From the NCBI RefSeq assembly GCF_002028455.1, contig NZ_MWUM01000030.1:1-63467 (forward strand): a DNA stretch of 63,467 nt. The letters run 5' to 3'. The notes below the pieces were generated by a model. The model did no database searches. It was not told the origin of the DNA and saw only the letters and a program-made list of their open reading frames with translations. A program made the translations under genes and the position numbers. Of this stretch, positions 54,474 to 62,164 are shown piece by piece; position 1 is the first letter of the stretch; each line of letters begins with the position of its first letter. The stretch comes from Zoogloea sp. LCSB751 (GTDB lineage: Bacteria > Pseudomonadota > Gammaproteobacteria > Burkholderiales > Rhodocyclaceae).

Positions 54474-54601
54474 GGCGTAGCTCCGCGGATGTGGATTCTT
54501 CCGGTTCCGATTGCGGATATCAGGACGGCGCGGTGTTCCATGAGGAGGCTAGTGCCACGGTTGGCAGATTCGAAGTGGTGTTCCTGATGCTGGCTACGCA
54601 T
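54467..54601 (-). pseudogene. hsdR 5' remnant (44 codons)
   Basis: On the minus strand an ATG at 54601 begins MRSQHQEHHFESA, nearly the same as the present HsdR start MGLHQEHHFESA. Seventeen bases (GAACACCACTTCGAATC) are identical at 54567-54583 and 52995-53011. The similarity then stops and the frame ends at 54467, overlapping the ATG of the nuclease-like gene. The remnant ATG sits in TAATG with the stop of the preceding gene, as a native hsdR start would. This is best read as the old start of an hsdR gene left behind by insertion of the two cargo genes. Confidence 0.75.
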
Positions 54602-55050
54602 TACAGGCCAATGGTTTTCTTAGCGATTTCCTTGACAGCTTCCTTGCCGAAAAGCTTTGTGGCCTCCTTCAGCATCTCAGCAAACGCGCTCTCCGGGTCT
54701 GGCTCTTCAAGGACCAGGGGTGCGCCGGTCTTGAAGGTGAAATGCTGAGACATGTGGGCGTATCTCGCCTTGGTTGCCGAAGCCTCGGGGATGGCATGGA
54801 GTTCGGCGTACTTCGCGACTGCGACATTCGCCAGGAATACCCCAGCGACTTCGGAACGACGCGTGGAGTCGCCCTGCCAATAGACTTCAACCCGGCCGTC
54901 CTCATCCTCCTCTGACTCGTCCAACGGCAGGATTAAGGTGCCATCCACCAATGACCTGGCACCGTAGCGGTCTCCGACATGCTCATGCGTGTAAAGCGGG
55001 AGCAGGCCCCCGATGAACGCGACGATTCGGTGGCTCAAGCCTTCACGCAT
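54601..55050 (-). CDS. Uncharacterised protein between hsdS and hsdR remnant
   Basis: The protein has 149 residues. Strand-like segments dominate the first half (RSLVDGTLILPLDESEEDEDGRVEVYWQG). A helical C-terminal half with FKTGAPLVLEEPDPESAFAEMLKEATKLFG ends in KKTIGL. There is no recognised motif. Its ATG lies 8 bp inside the end of hsdS, and its stop overlaps the remnant hsdR ATG, so it was probably part of the operon before the cargo insertion. A regulatory or anti-restriction-safety role would be guesswork. Confidence 0.6.
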   Translation of the reverse strand: MREGLSHRIVAFIGGLLPLYTHEHVGDRYGARSLVDGTLILPLDESEEDEDGRVEVYWQGDSTRRSEVAGVFLANVAVAKYAELHAIPEASATKARYAHMSQHFTFKTGAPLVLEEPDPESAFAEMLKEATKLFGKEAVKEIAKKTIGL

Positions 55051-56422
55051 GGCAGGTTTCCTGTTCAGGGTATAGGTTTCTCACGTCAATCTTGCCCGTC
55101 ACTGCGGCGGAAATCAGGGCGGTGCGGCGTTCTTTGAGGAGGAGGATGGCACGGGTGGCTTCGGCTGTAAGAGTGTCGAGGTGGGTGGTTTCGGCTTCGA
55201 TAAACGTCAAGATGCTCTCCTGTTCGCTAGGCGATGGAACGGGAAGAAAGATGCCGCTCAATGTTCCAATGTTGATGACATCCATCGTGCCTCCACGGCT
55301 CAATACCGAAAATTGCTCAAATACCACCTGGCTTCTAAGCACCTCAGTAGCGAACTCTTCTGAGATACCCTCCGATACGCGCATTCTTATCAAACGCGGA
55401 TTTATGATTCCTGGCTCCACCCCTTTCGGGACAATCGCGATTTTCCCGAATGTTCCAACGCAGCTAATAAGGATGTCTCCAGGTTCAACTTCATACTGAG
55501 CAAGTTCGCGGAATTTTTCTTCCGATATATAGTAATCCCCGATAGAAAAGTCCCCAGGAATGACCTGCTCCTGCCCATAAACCTTGTAGCCCGAGGATAC
55601 ATACATATCCTTGGTCAACGCTGAGCCGAAGGGCCCTGCCTTTATCGTCGCAATTACGTTCTTTAGCCTTACTACATCCCAGTGCGTCGGCACCTCTCCA
55701 AGCCACTCCACCCCGGAATCCTTCATCGGCGCATCCGGGTTCAGGCCCTTGGTGACGGCGTGGGAGATGGTGGCCTGGCGCTTTTCGGCCAGCAGGGTCA
55801 GGAGCTTTTCCTGCTCGGCAATCAGGGTATCAATCTTGGTGGTTTCGCGGTCGAGGAAGGTGGCGATGGCGGTTTGCTCATCCGGCGAGGGAGCTGCAAT
55901 GTCTAATTCCAAGATGGTCGATTGCCCGATGTTCAGCATTGAGCTGCTGGCTCCGGTCGCCGAAAGTTCAATCTGCCCGCGAACTCGTGGAGTGCCGAGA
56001 TACAAAGCCAGAAACACGGGCGCGCAGGTGTCAGGACGCAAGCGTAGCCGGTACAGCTTGTCGCACAGCATCAACCTGGGATAGTCCCGCAATGTGACGG
56101 CGGTGCTACCGACGAGCTCACGGGTGTTAGCGCGCGAAATCAACAAGTCACCGCATGCTAGGCCAAGTTCGGGCAAGGGTTCCAACTCTGGCGGCAGAGT
56201 CTTGTTTTCCTCGGGCCGGAACATGCCACCATTCACGCAGCCGACCTTCAGGACACCCCATTCGTCCTCGGACTGCACAGGGAAACCTTCGCATTGAGGG
56301 CTCCAGCCCTGCTCCAGGCTTGCCACGAGATGCTTGATGCGCAGAACATTCCAATGCGCCGGCACGTCTCCCAACCAAGCAACCCCGCTGTCCTTATATT
56401 CCGGATACCTCGGCAAACTCAT
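55043..56422 (-). CDS. hsdS: Type I restriction enzyme, specificity (S) subunit
   Basis: HsdS sets the bipartite DNA target of the complex. The protein is 459 residues with two target-recognition domains in tandem. Each opens with a related phrase: YKDSGVAWLGDVPAHWNVLRIKHLV at the start and MKDSGVEWLGEVPTHWDVVRLKNV about midway. Each is followed by a conserved helix (EQTAIATFLDRETTKIDTLIAEQEKLL and EQESILTFIEAETTHLDTLTAEA). The start shares an ATGA overlap with the hsdM stop. Confidence 0.94.
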   Translation of the reverse strand: MSLPRYPEYKDSGVAWLGDVPAHWNVLRIKHLVASLEQGWSPQCEGFPVQSEDEWGVLKVGCVNGGMFRPEENKTLPPELEPLPELGLACGDLLISRANTRELVGSTAVTLRDYPRLMLCDKLYRLRLRPDTCAPVFLALYLGTPRVRGQIELSATGASSSMLNIGQSTILELDIAAPSPDEQTAIATFLDRETTKIDTLIAEQEKLLTLLAEKRQATISHAVTKGLNPDAPMKDSGVEWLGEVPTHWDVVRLKNVIATIKAGPFGSALTKDMYVSSGYKVYGQEQVIPGDFSIGDYYISEEKFRELAQYEVEPGDILISCVGTFGKIAIVPKGVEPGIINPRLIRMRVSEGISEEFATEVLRSQVVFEQFSVLSRGGTMDVINIGTLSGIFLPVPSPSEQESILTFIEAETTHLDTLTAEATRAILLLKERRTALISAAVTGKIDVRNLYPEQETCHA

Positions 56423-58257
56423 TCCGCCAGTCCTTCCAGCATCTTGGTGATGTTGGCCGCCACGGTCTTCAGTTCCTCATCAATCTCGTGCAGGCTGCGC
56501 GGCGGTTCGAAGACGTAGAAGTGCCGGTTGAACGGAATCTCGTAACCGACCTTGGATTTCTCGTGGTCTATCCACGCGTCCGGCGCATGGGGCAGGACTT
56601 CGCGCCGGAAGTAGGCCTCGATGTCCTCGGCCAGCGGCACGTTCTCAGTGTCGCGTAAGGCGCTGTCCGGCTGGGGTTTGCCCTTTTGCTTGCCGCGTTC
56701 TCCCAGCACGACCTTGCCGGCCTCATCCCGTAGCGGACGCTCGACGGTAATGGTCGTGTAGCCGAAATCCTCGTTCTTGAAGACGCGGGAGATGGGCACG
56801 CGCTTGACCTTGCCGCCTTCGGGCGGCATCGGTTCCACATCCCCGAAGAGCAGTATCTGCCGACCGACCTCCTTGCCCGCAGCGTCGAGCACGACGGCCT
56901 GCTTGGCTTCGACGAAGTCGCCGAACAGGCGGGTAATGTCGGCGATATGCTGTTCGGAGAGCTCCTTGCGCTTGCTGCCGAGGCTCTTCCGCATCTTCTG
57001 CCAGAAGCTGCTGGCATCGATGAGCTGAATCCAGCCCTTCCGCTCGTCGGGCTTCTTGTTGGACAGAATCCAGATGTAAGTGCTGATGCCCGTGTTGTAG
57101 AACATGTCGGTAGGCAGGCTGATGATGGCTTCGACGAGGTCCTTCTCCAGCACGTAGCGGCGGATTTCCGATTCACCGCTGCCGGCGCCGCCGGTGAACA
57201 GCGGCGAGCCGTTGAGGACGATGCCGATGCGGCTGCCGCCATCGACCGCCGGGCGCATTTTGCTGATGAGGTGGAGCAGGAACAGCATCGAGCCATCCGA
57301 CACCCGCGGCAGGCCGGGGCCGAAGCGGCCGTCGAAACCCTTTTCGGCCGCTTCCTTGCGGACTTCCTTTTCGACCTTCTTCCACTCCACGCCAAAGGGC
57401 GGATTGGAGAGCATGTAGTCGAACTTGGTGCTGGCGTGACCGTCGTCGGACAAGGTATTGCCGACGACGATGTTGCGCACGTCCTGCCCCTTGATGAGCA
57501 TGTCCGCCTTGCAGATGGCGTAGGACTCGTCGTTGAGCTCCTGGCCGAACATCGTGAGGCGGGCAGCCGGGTTGTGCTCCAGCAGATGCTCGCCGGCTAC
57601 CGATAGCATGCCGCCCGTCCCGGCGGTCGGGTCATAGATGGTGCGCACCACCGCATTGCCAGAGGTGAGCACGTCATCGTCCTCGATGAACAGCAGGTTC
57701 ACCATCAGGCGGATAACCTCGCGCGGCGTGAAGTGCTCCCCAGCGGTCTCGTTCGAGATTTCAGCGAACTTGCGAATCAGTTCCTCGAAGACCAAACCCA
57801 TCTGGGCGTTGTCGACGGTGTCCGGGTGTAGGTCAATGTTCGCGAACTTCTCGGTGACGAGGTAGAGCAACCCAGCCTTGGCAAGGCGCTCCACCTGGGT
57901 GAAGAAGTCGAAGCGTTCGAAGATGTCCCGCGCCGCCGGCGAAAAGCCCTGAATGTAGGCGTAGAGGTTCTGACGGATGTGGTCTTGGTCGCCGAGCAGC
58001 TTGCCGAGGTCGAGGGACGAGGTGTTATAGAAGCTTTGCCCCGCCTTGCGGAGCAGGAACGGGTCGGGGTTAAGGCCTGCCTGGGTCTTGGCGTCGAACT
58101 CGGCAAGTACCCCGGCCTTTGTGGCGGCCAGCACGCAATCGAGGCGGCGCAGCACGGTGAAGGGGAGGACGACTTTGCCGTATTCGGACTGTTTGTAGTC
58201 ACCACGGAGCAGGTCGGCGACGGACCAGATAAAGGACGAGAGGGCTTGGTGGTTCAT
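56419..58257 (-). CDS. hsdM: Type I restriction enzyme, DNA methylase (M) subunit
   Basis: HsdM is an N6-adenine methyltransferase and forms M2S and R2M2S complexes with HsdS and HsdR. The protein is 612 residues. The SAM-binding motif is DPTAGTGGMLSVAGEHLLEHNP and the catalytic motif is LSNPPFGVEW. The N-terminal helical domain (SSFIWSVADLLRGDYKQSEYGKVVLPFTVLRRLD) is typical. The ATG at 58257 was chosen because it matches the family start; the frame is open further upstream. It is the first gene of the operon, with an operator-like site upstream. Confidence 0.95.
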   Translation of the reverse strand: MNHQALSSFIWSVADLLRGDYKQSEYGKVVLPFTVLRRLDCVLAATKAGVLAEFDAKTQAGLNPDPFLLRKAGQSFYNTSSLDLGKLLGDQDHIRQNLYAYIQGFSPAARDIFERFDFFTQVERLAKAGLLYLVTEKFANIDLHPDTVDNAQMGLVFEELIRKFAEISNETAGEHFTPREVIRLMVNLLFIEDDDVLTSGNAVVRTIYDPTAGTGGMLSVAGEHLLEHNPAARLTMFGQELNDESYAICKADMLIKGQDVRNIVVGNTLSDDGHASTKFDYMLSNPPFGVEWKKVEKEVRKEAAEKGFDGRFGPGLPRVSDGSMLFLLHLISKMRPAVDGGSRIGIVLNGSPLFTGGAGSGESEIRRYVLEKDLVEAIISLPTDMFYNTGISTYIWILSNKKPDERKGWIQLIDASSFWQKMRKSLGSKRKELSEQHIADITRLFGDFVEAKQAVVLDAAGKEVGRQILLFGDVEPMPPEGGKVKRVPISRVFKNEDFGYTTITVERPLRDEAGKVVLGERGKQKGKPQPDSALRDTENVPLAEDIEAYFRREVLPHAPDAWIDHEKSKVGYEIPFNRHFYVFEPPRSLHEIDEELKTVAANITKMLEGLAE

Positions 58258-58384
58258 TGTGCGTGTAGGTAAGCGGTGCGCGACATGCCGCTGTGTTGGG
58301 CTATGCGCAACAATTTTACGACCATTGGACTTGGATAACTGCTGTCGATAGGCCTCTGTGACTCGGGCAGGGGAGGCTACCTCT

Positions 58385-58413
58385 GTTGTATGTAGGGCGA
58401 TACAACATACAAC
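58385..58413. promoter_or_regulatory. Operator-like repeats between hsdM and zinc-ribbon gene
   Basis: GTTGTAT (58385-58391) is followed by ATACAAC at 58400-58406 and again at 58407-58413. The first two form an inverted repeat, and the last two are direct copies. The site lies in the divergent gap (58258-58477) between the restriction operon and the plus-strand small gene, where a transcription regulator would act. Confidence 0.55.
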
Positions 58414-58477
58414 TCCGCCAGTAAAGACTTGCGAATCCGTAGGTGCTGTACAAAAATATAGTATTAAGGAGCCCGCC

Positions 58478-58663
58478 ATGATTCGCATCGTCTGCCCCTT
58501 TTGCCATGTCCCCTTGAGCCTGCAGGAGTTGATTCCAGCTCAGACTGGGGCACGTTCGTGCCTGCTGTGCCCGGAGTGTTCAGGCTGGTTGGTGACCGAC
58601 CCCGTTCCAGAAGCCGATGAGCACGAAGGCGTGACCCGTCCAGTGGCCGCAGAACATGTCTGA
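58478..58663 (+). CDS. Small zinc-ribbon protein
   Basis: The protein has 61 residues with two cysteine pairs, CPFC near the N terminus and CLLCPEC about 20 residues later, spaced as a zinc ribbon. The C-terminal third is acidic. The ATG is preceded by AAGGAG. Its last 8 bases overlap the start of the umuD remnant. It may be a small regulator or a partner protein; I do not know a function. It is divergent from hsdM across an operator-like site. Confidence 0.65.
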   Translation: MIRIVCPFCHVPLSLQELIPAQTGARSCLLCPECSGWLVTDPVPEADEHEGVTRPVAAEHV

Positions 58664-58841
58664 CACATGGCCTTGTTCCGCCGCCGAGCTTGGCGCTGGT
58701 GTGTTTTTTCCGCTGCTGGATGTCCCGAAGCTGGCACTGCCAATCGACACGGTCAAAGTGTCTGCGGGTTTCCCGTCGCCGGCGGCCGACTACGAAGGTA
58801 AGCGTCTCGACATCAACGATTACCTTGTTCGGAATCGGTAG
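58656..58841 (+). pseudogene. umuD fragment (N-terminal part)
   Basis: The 61-codon frame carries the start of an UmuD-type protein: PLLDVPKLALPIDTVKVSAGFPSPA followed by DYEGKRLDINDYLVRN. Complete UmuD proteins are about 140 residues and continue with the catalytic Ser and Lys region, which is missing. A TAG at 58839-58841 ends the frame. The same reading frame then resumes as an umuC C-terminal remnant, so one internal deletion has removed most of a umuDC operon. The fragment keeps its start region and may still be transcribed. Confidence 0.8.
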
Positions 58842-59042
58842 CTCACGCTACCAGGAAGCTGTGGACACGAGAGAGCAGAGCGGGTAATGGCTGCATTTGA
58901 CCGAATCAATGAACGCTATGGCCGGGGAACGGTGAAGTTGGCCGCTGAGGGTGTTCAGCAATCATGGCGGATGCGCAGGAATAACCTGTCGCCAGCGTAC
59001 ACAACGAGGTGGAGTGAAGTGGCTACCGTTTGTGCAGGTTAG
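58842..59042 (+). pseudogene. umuC fragment (C-terminal part)
   Basis: Translation of this stretch, in the same frame as the umuD fragment, gives GHERAERVMAAFDRINERYGRGTV, then LAAEGVQQSWRMRR, NLSPAYTTRWSEV and a stop at 59040-59042. This is the C-terminal little-finger end of UmuC (DNA polymerase V), with the typical SPxYTTRW ending. The polymerase core, palm and fingers are absent. The first ATG is at 58887 but no good ribosome site precedes it. It is best read as a deletion scar of umuDC. Confidence 0.8.
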
Positions 59043-59061
59043 GCCTGCGCATCCTCATGTC

Positions 59062-59433
59062 CTAAAAGGGTAGGTCTATCTCTCCTAAATCCAGCCCAGC
59101 CAAATCGTAAGCACCTTCTTGGCTGGATTCTGATAACGGAAGCGTCGATACCAGTACTCCTTCTGTTGCGACCGCTATCGCCATACCATGTGTGGGCTCG
59201 GGTTTTTGAGTGCACCCTTCAGGCTCCAGAGAGTGTCCAGGGGGACAGCCTTGCACTGCCCCAGCACCTCGCATTGCCATCAATCCGATGTGAGCCAGTT
59301 GTTTGAGAGCCCGCATTCGCTCGCCGCTGGCGACGGGCATCGGCGATAGATACGCAAACAGCGCTTGGTCAGCATACGGCGTCACCATGCCGTTTACGCG
59401 TATCCCTTTACTGACACTGCGGGCCTCTTTCAT
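59062..59433 (-). CDS. Putative ParR/StbB-like partition adaptor
   Basis: The protein has 123 residues. The N-terminal half (RVNGMVTPYADQALFAYLSPMPVASGERMRALKQLAHIGLMAMRG) has the length and strand-helix-helix pattern of a ribbon-helix-helix DNA-binding domain. The C-terminal half is low in structure and ends in an acidic tail (DLAGLDLGEIDLPF). ParR proteins bind centromere repeats and hold ParM filaments through an acidic tail. It starts in a TAATG overlap with the parM-like gene, the usual parM-parR order. The call rests mainly on context. Confidence 0.65.
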   Translation of the reverse strand: MKEARSVSKGIRVNGMVTPYADQALFAYLSPMPVASGERMRALKQLAHIGLMAMRGAGAVQGCPPGHSLEPEGCTQKPEPTHGMAIAVATEGVLVSTLPLSESSQEGAYDLAGLDLGEIDLPF

Positions 59434-60464
59434 TAGTGCATCCCGCGTTTAGCGAGCCATATTTCGCCGAGTAGTTGAAAGCCTCTCACGTTTGAGAAAA
59501 CGGAGTCAGGGAATACAACAATATTGTGTTTTGGAAAGTAGCTGTGCAGTACGTCGATGTACACGTAGGAGCCACCCCCCACCAGAATGATGTTATCGAT
59601 GTCGCCAATAGAGCCTATGCGTTCCAGCATTGCTTGGAGTGCGTCTTTGGCTCTGGCTTGGGCTAGCTTGATGTAGTCTGCATTCGTGCGAACAGTAAGT
59701 GCGTGCCCAAAAACGCGAATCGGTAAGTTATCGCGAAGCGCTGCATCAATCCGTTCCGTGCCGCCAAGTTCGTCGATGGTACATTCGGCATCAAGGGCAA
59801 CCTGCTCCATCACATCCTTCAGTACTTCACTCATTCCACCGTGGGCGCGGGCACCAGAACGTGCATCATTTGGCGTAGTGCCTTCGGCGACAAGCCAATC
59901 AAGGGTGCAGAAGCCTGGGTCAATCACTAGGCTGGTGCTCTTCTTTACCACGCTTAGTTGACGCGTGCCGAAGGCGTAATCATAGAGTCCGCCCAAGGGT
60001 TGAGGCACAACCACTACATTCTTGACCGTGCAAGCCCGTCCTTCAGCATCAAGAATATGAGTTCCGGTAAACGCCTTAGCAAGCGGGTCCTTGTAGCCGA
60101 GATAAGTATTCAATGGGAGGCCAAGCACTAGCACCTCTAGTTCGTGACTCCGCGTCATGTGAAGCAAGCCTCCGTACACCAGCGCTTTGTAATGCTCCGA
60201 CAGGCAGTAGTTCTCCTGCAGCATACGGCCGATTTCAGAGCCCTTTTGTGCGAGCTTTACATCTGGGCCTACTTCATAGGCAATGCCGTTAACGACTACA
60301 CGCTTCGTATCACGCTTTCGGACAAAATCACCGGCTAAGTCCATCTCTACGGCCCGAGGGGCCAGCGAGGGAAAAAGCTTGCACGTGAGCGTTGACTGCG
60401 TGCGAGACGCCACGTACTTCACATTGCCGTAGCCAACATCCAATGCTCTTACATTATCAAACAT
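59433..60464 (-). CDS. ParM-like plasmid segregation actin
   Basis: The protein has 343 residues and the actin/Hsp70 ATPase fold. Phosphate 1 is LDVGYGNVKY (residues 8-17), phosphate 2 is SLVIDPGFCTLDWLV, and the adenosine motif is NIILVGGGSYVY near the C terminus. ParM/StbA filaments push plasmid copies apart. The gene is the first of a two-gene transcript, and palindromic repeats at 60575-60655 lie upstream, in the position of a parC centromere/operator. Together with the trfA-like gene it shows that the island descends from a low-copy plasmid. Confidence 0.87.
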   Translation of the reverse strand: MFDNVRALDVGYGNVKYVASRTQSTLTCKLFPSLAPRAVEMDLAGDFVRKRDTKRVVVNGIAYEVGPDVKLAQKGSEIGRMLQENYCLSEHYKALVYGGLLHMTRSHELEVLVLGLPLNTYLGYKDPLAKAFTGTHILDAEGRACTVKNVVVVPQPLGGLYDYAFGTRQLSVVKKSTSLVIDPGFCTLDWLVAEGTTPNDARSGARAHGGMSEVLKDVMEQVALDAECTIDELGGTERIDAALRDNLPIRVFGHALTVRTNADYIKLAQARAKDALQAMLERIGSIGDIDNIILVGGGSYVYIDVLHSYFPKHNIVVFPDSVFSNVRGFQLLGEIWLAKRGMH

Positions 60465-60574
60465 TCGGTATTCTCCAGAATAAGGAAATGAGAGGCCAAC
60501 TGAGCTCCAGCGGTATAGCGCGTATGACCAGCTCGCTTACGTAGCTGCTCAACGCCGCTCAGATTGGTTTATGA

Positions 60575-60655
60575 ATGCGTCACCCATGACGCACACAAAT
60601 GCGTATAGGCAATATTCTGGAGATGCCGCATTTTTATTCATGCGTCACCCATGAC
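60575..60655. promoter_or_regulatory. parC-like palindromic repeats upstream of parM-like gene
   Basis: The 16-mer ATGCGTCACCCATGAC occurs at 60575-60590 and 60640-60655, starts 65 bp apart. The first copy is a full palindrome with gap, GCGTCA-CCCA-TGACGC. The second has the same left arm and a partial right arm. A further ATGCGT half-site is at 60599-60604. Repeats in this position are typically bound by ParR, serving as both centromere and promoter operator. Confidence 0.65.
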
Positions 60656-60675
60656 ATCGAGTAACGCTTTGGAGA

Positions 60676-60780
60676 GGGAGAGTGGCTGACTAAGGCTCTA
60701 CCTGAAGACCCAGTAGTGCACCTCGTGACTTAGATGCCTACGATGGAGGCTCTTCGAGTCCCTGTTTTACCCACTTTCCC
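60676..60780. other. Long-range stem enclosing a small hairpin
   Basis: GGGAGAGTGG (60676-60685) can pair with CCACTTTCCC (60771-60780) over 10 bp with one G-T pair. Inside lie CTAAG / CTTAG and a GGCTC-TTC-GAGTC hairpin. It could be a structured RNA or a chance fold; no tRNA cloverleaf could be built. Confidence 0.3.
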
Positions 60781-60804
60781 GTTAGTCCATTTTTCGCAGT
60801 TTCG

Positions 60805-60870
60805 TAACGTCGGCAGCCTCCCGGACCCTACATGACTATTCTCTAACGTCGGCAGCCCCCCGGACCCTAC
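60805..60870 (+). repeat. 27-bp direct repeat
   Basis: The sequence TAACGTCGGCAGCC-N-CCCGGACCCTAC occurs at 60805-60831 and 60844-60870 with one mismatch (T versus C), period 39 bp. Its function is unknown; it may be a protein-binding site or duplication. Confidence 0.75.
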
Positions 60871-61254
60871 TCATTTCAAATGCATAAAATGGGTGTTTTC
60901 TGCCTATTCCCAGCGGCCAAGAGGTGCTGTGTCGCCAGTGAGGGCCATGGCGACTGGTGGGGGGGATGGAGGTGGGCCTGCGGCGATGCAGGCCTGGGGA
61001 AGGGCCAGCACTGTTGCGTACTGACCTGGTCACTCAGTGCCACCGTCAGCGCACGGTCGGGGCTGATGATGGCCCCATGCGAGATGGGGTCTCGAAAGGC
61101 AAGTAGGCTGCCCGCAGCGATGAGCACCTGAGGCAGGGTTGGAGAGGCTCCAACAGCACCTAAGACTTGGTGCGAACCTCCATGAGATGTCTTCTGGCGA
61201 GACGCCGTTCGGCTCTTGCAACGATGGTTGCCCAGTACAGCGCAGCCGGGAACG

Positions 61255-61440
61255 TCAAACCCTCACCGGGTCATCCGGTTCAAACTCATCAGGGGTCCTC
61301 CCGTCGGCAAGCCAGGTCACCATGACCGCATGTGTATCCGAGGATTTCACAAAGAACTCTTGGCTCAGCGCGTCATAGAAGCGCGTGCCAACTTCAAGGT
61401 CTGAAAACTTCATTCGTTCGGTGGGAAGGGCGTGGGACAT
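61255..61440 (-). CDS. Small conserved-looking protein, function unknown
   Basis: The protein is 61 residues, or 52 if it begins at the ATG at 61413. The pattern MKFSDLEVGTRFYDALSQEFFVKSSDTHAVMV, ending DEFEPDDPVRV, resembles short beta-rich proteins common on plasmids and islands that share an F(x)P(D)D ending. No catalytic motif is visible. Neither start has a strong ribosome site. I consider it a real small gene on the strength of its protein-like composition only. Confidence 0.5.
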   Translation of the reverse strand: MSHALPTERMKFSDLEVGTRFYDALSQEFFVKSSDTHAVMVTWLADGRTPDEFEPDDPVRV

Positions 61441-61674
61441 CGTGCAAAAAGCTCAAGTGTGCGCACCAAGCGCACGAGAAGGGCGCCTGGGTGAGCGTAT
61501 TGATGAAAAGGGGCGGCATCATACAGGCGAATTTTCCCGCTTGGGACTCGACGGAGGAGAAGAGCAGGGTAGAGGGGGGCGCAGAACTTCACACAGGAGT
61601 CGTGAGGGGGCATGCCGGTAACTTCGGGCTATACGGTAAGCAGTCCCGTGACTGCCAACTCCATACCGTGACTC

Positions 61675-61938
61675 ATGCCGCAACTGCTCTCTCCGAAAAC
61701 GCTCGCCGCCTGTTTTGGTGTTGCGGAGCGGACAATCTACAACCGCCACTCCATGGGGAGAGACCTCCCTCCTGCCATCAAGCTTGGTCGGCTGGTTCGT
61801 TTTCACCTGGCTGACGTTAATGCTTGGCTGGATGCGAAGCGCCAAGCAGCCACCTCTTCGCTTCCCGCATCTCCTCCTCAGTCGGTGAGTCAGGAGGCTA
61901 AGGCGGGACCAATGCGGTCAAGGGGCCCGTCGCGGTAA
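61675..61938 (+). CDS. AlpA/excisionase-like helix-turn-helix protein
   Basis: The protein has 87 residues. The first 60 form a MerR-like winged helix as in AlpA regulators: LLSPKTLAACFGVAERTIYNRHSMGRDLPPAIKLGRLVRFHLADVNAWLDAK. The rest is a Ser/Pro-rich tail. Such proteins act as excisionases or activators of integrase genes, and are common upstream of rep genes in filamentous-phage-type elements. The Rep gene follows 226 bp downstream on the same strand. It may serve that element, the tRNA-Leu integrase, or both. Confidence 0.78.
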   Translation: MPQLLSPKTLAACFGVAERTIYNRHSMGRDLPPAIKLGRLVRFHLADVNAWLDAKRQAATSSLPASPPQSVSQEAKAGPMRSRGPSR

Positions 61939-61981
61939 CCGCGAGTTGGCTCAACACTCATCACCTCAAAAGCAAATCGCC

Positions 61982-62000
61982 CCGGCGGGAACCGGGGCGG
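61982..62000. terminator. GC-rich hairpin after the AlpA-like gene
   Basis: CCCCGG and CCGGGG pair around CGGGAA, and a second short hairpin GCGCG-TAAA-GCGCG follows within 20 bp. No T-tract is present, so it may be a replication-origin or RNA structure instead of a terminator. Confidence 0.4.
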
Positions 62001-62164
62001 GCTGCGCGTAAAGCGCGTCTGTACTCATTGACATTGAAGTATAGACGCGGGAATCCATCACCCCGCCGCAATCAGCACGCGGAGGAAAGATACATTTTTG
62101 CAGTAGGCAACACGAGGACACAGCTCAATCGCTGAAGCGGCACACACACACAGAAGGTGTGCCC

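Larger units (their letters stand above)
60465..61254. other. Non-coding region upstream of the partition genes
   Basis: Nearly 800 bp have no convincing gene. The region holds centromere-like palindromes (60575-60655), a long-range stem (60676-60780) and a 27-bp direct repeat (60805-60870). Small open frames at 60880-61131 (plus) and 60876-61127 (minus) mirror each other and neither looks coding. Confidence 0.55.

Noticed and set aside
60676..60780. A tRNA gene
   Set aside because: A T-loop-like TTCGAGTCC is present, but no matching acceptor, D and anticodon stems of tRNA size can be formed.
60876..61131. Two mirror-image 83-codon frames on opposite strands
   Set aside because: They overlap almost fully, lack ribosome sites, and neither has a recognisable motif; at most a decayed fragment.
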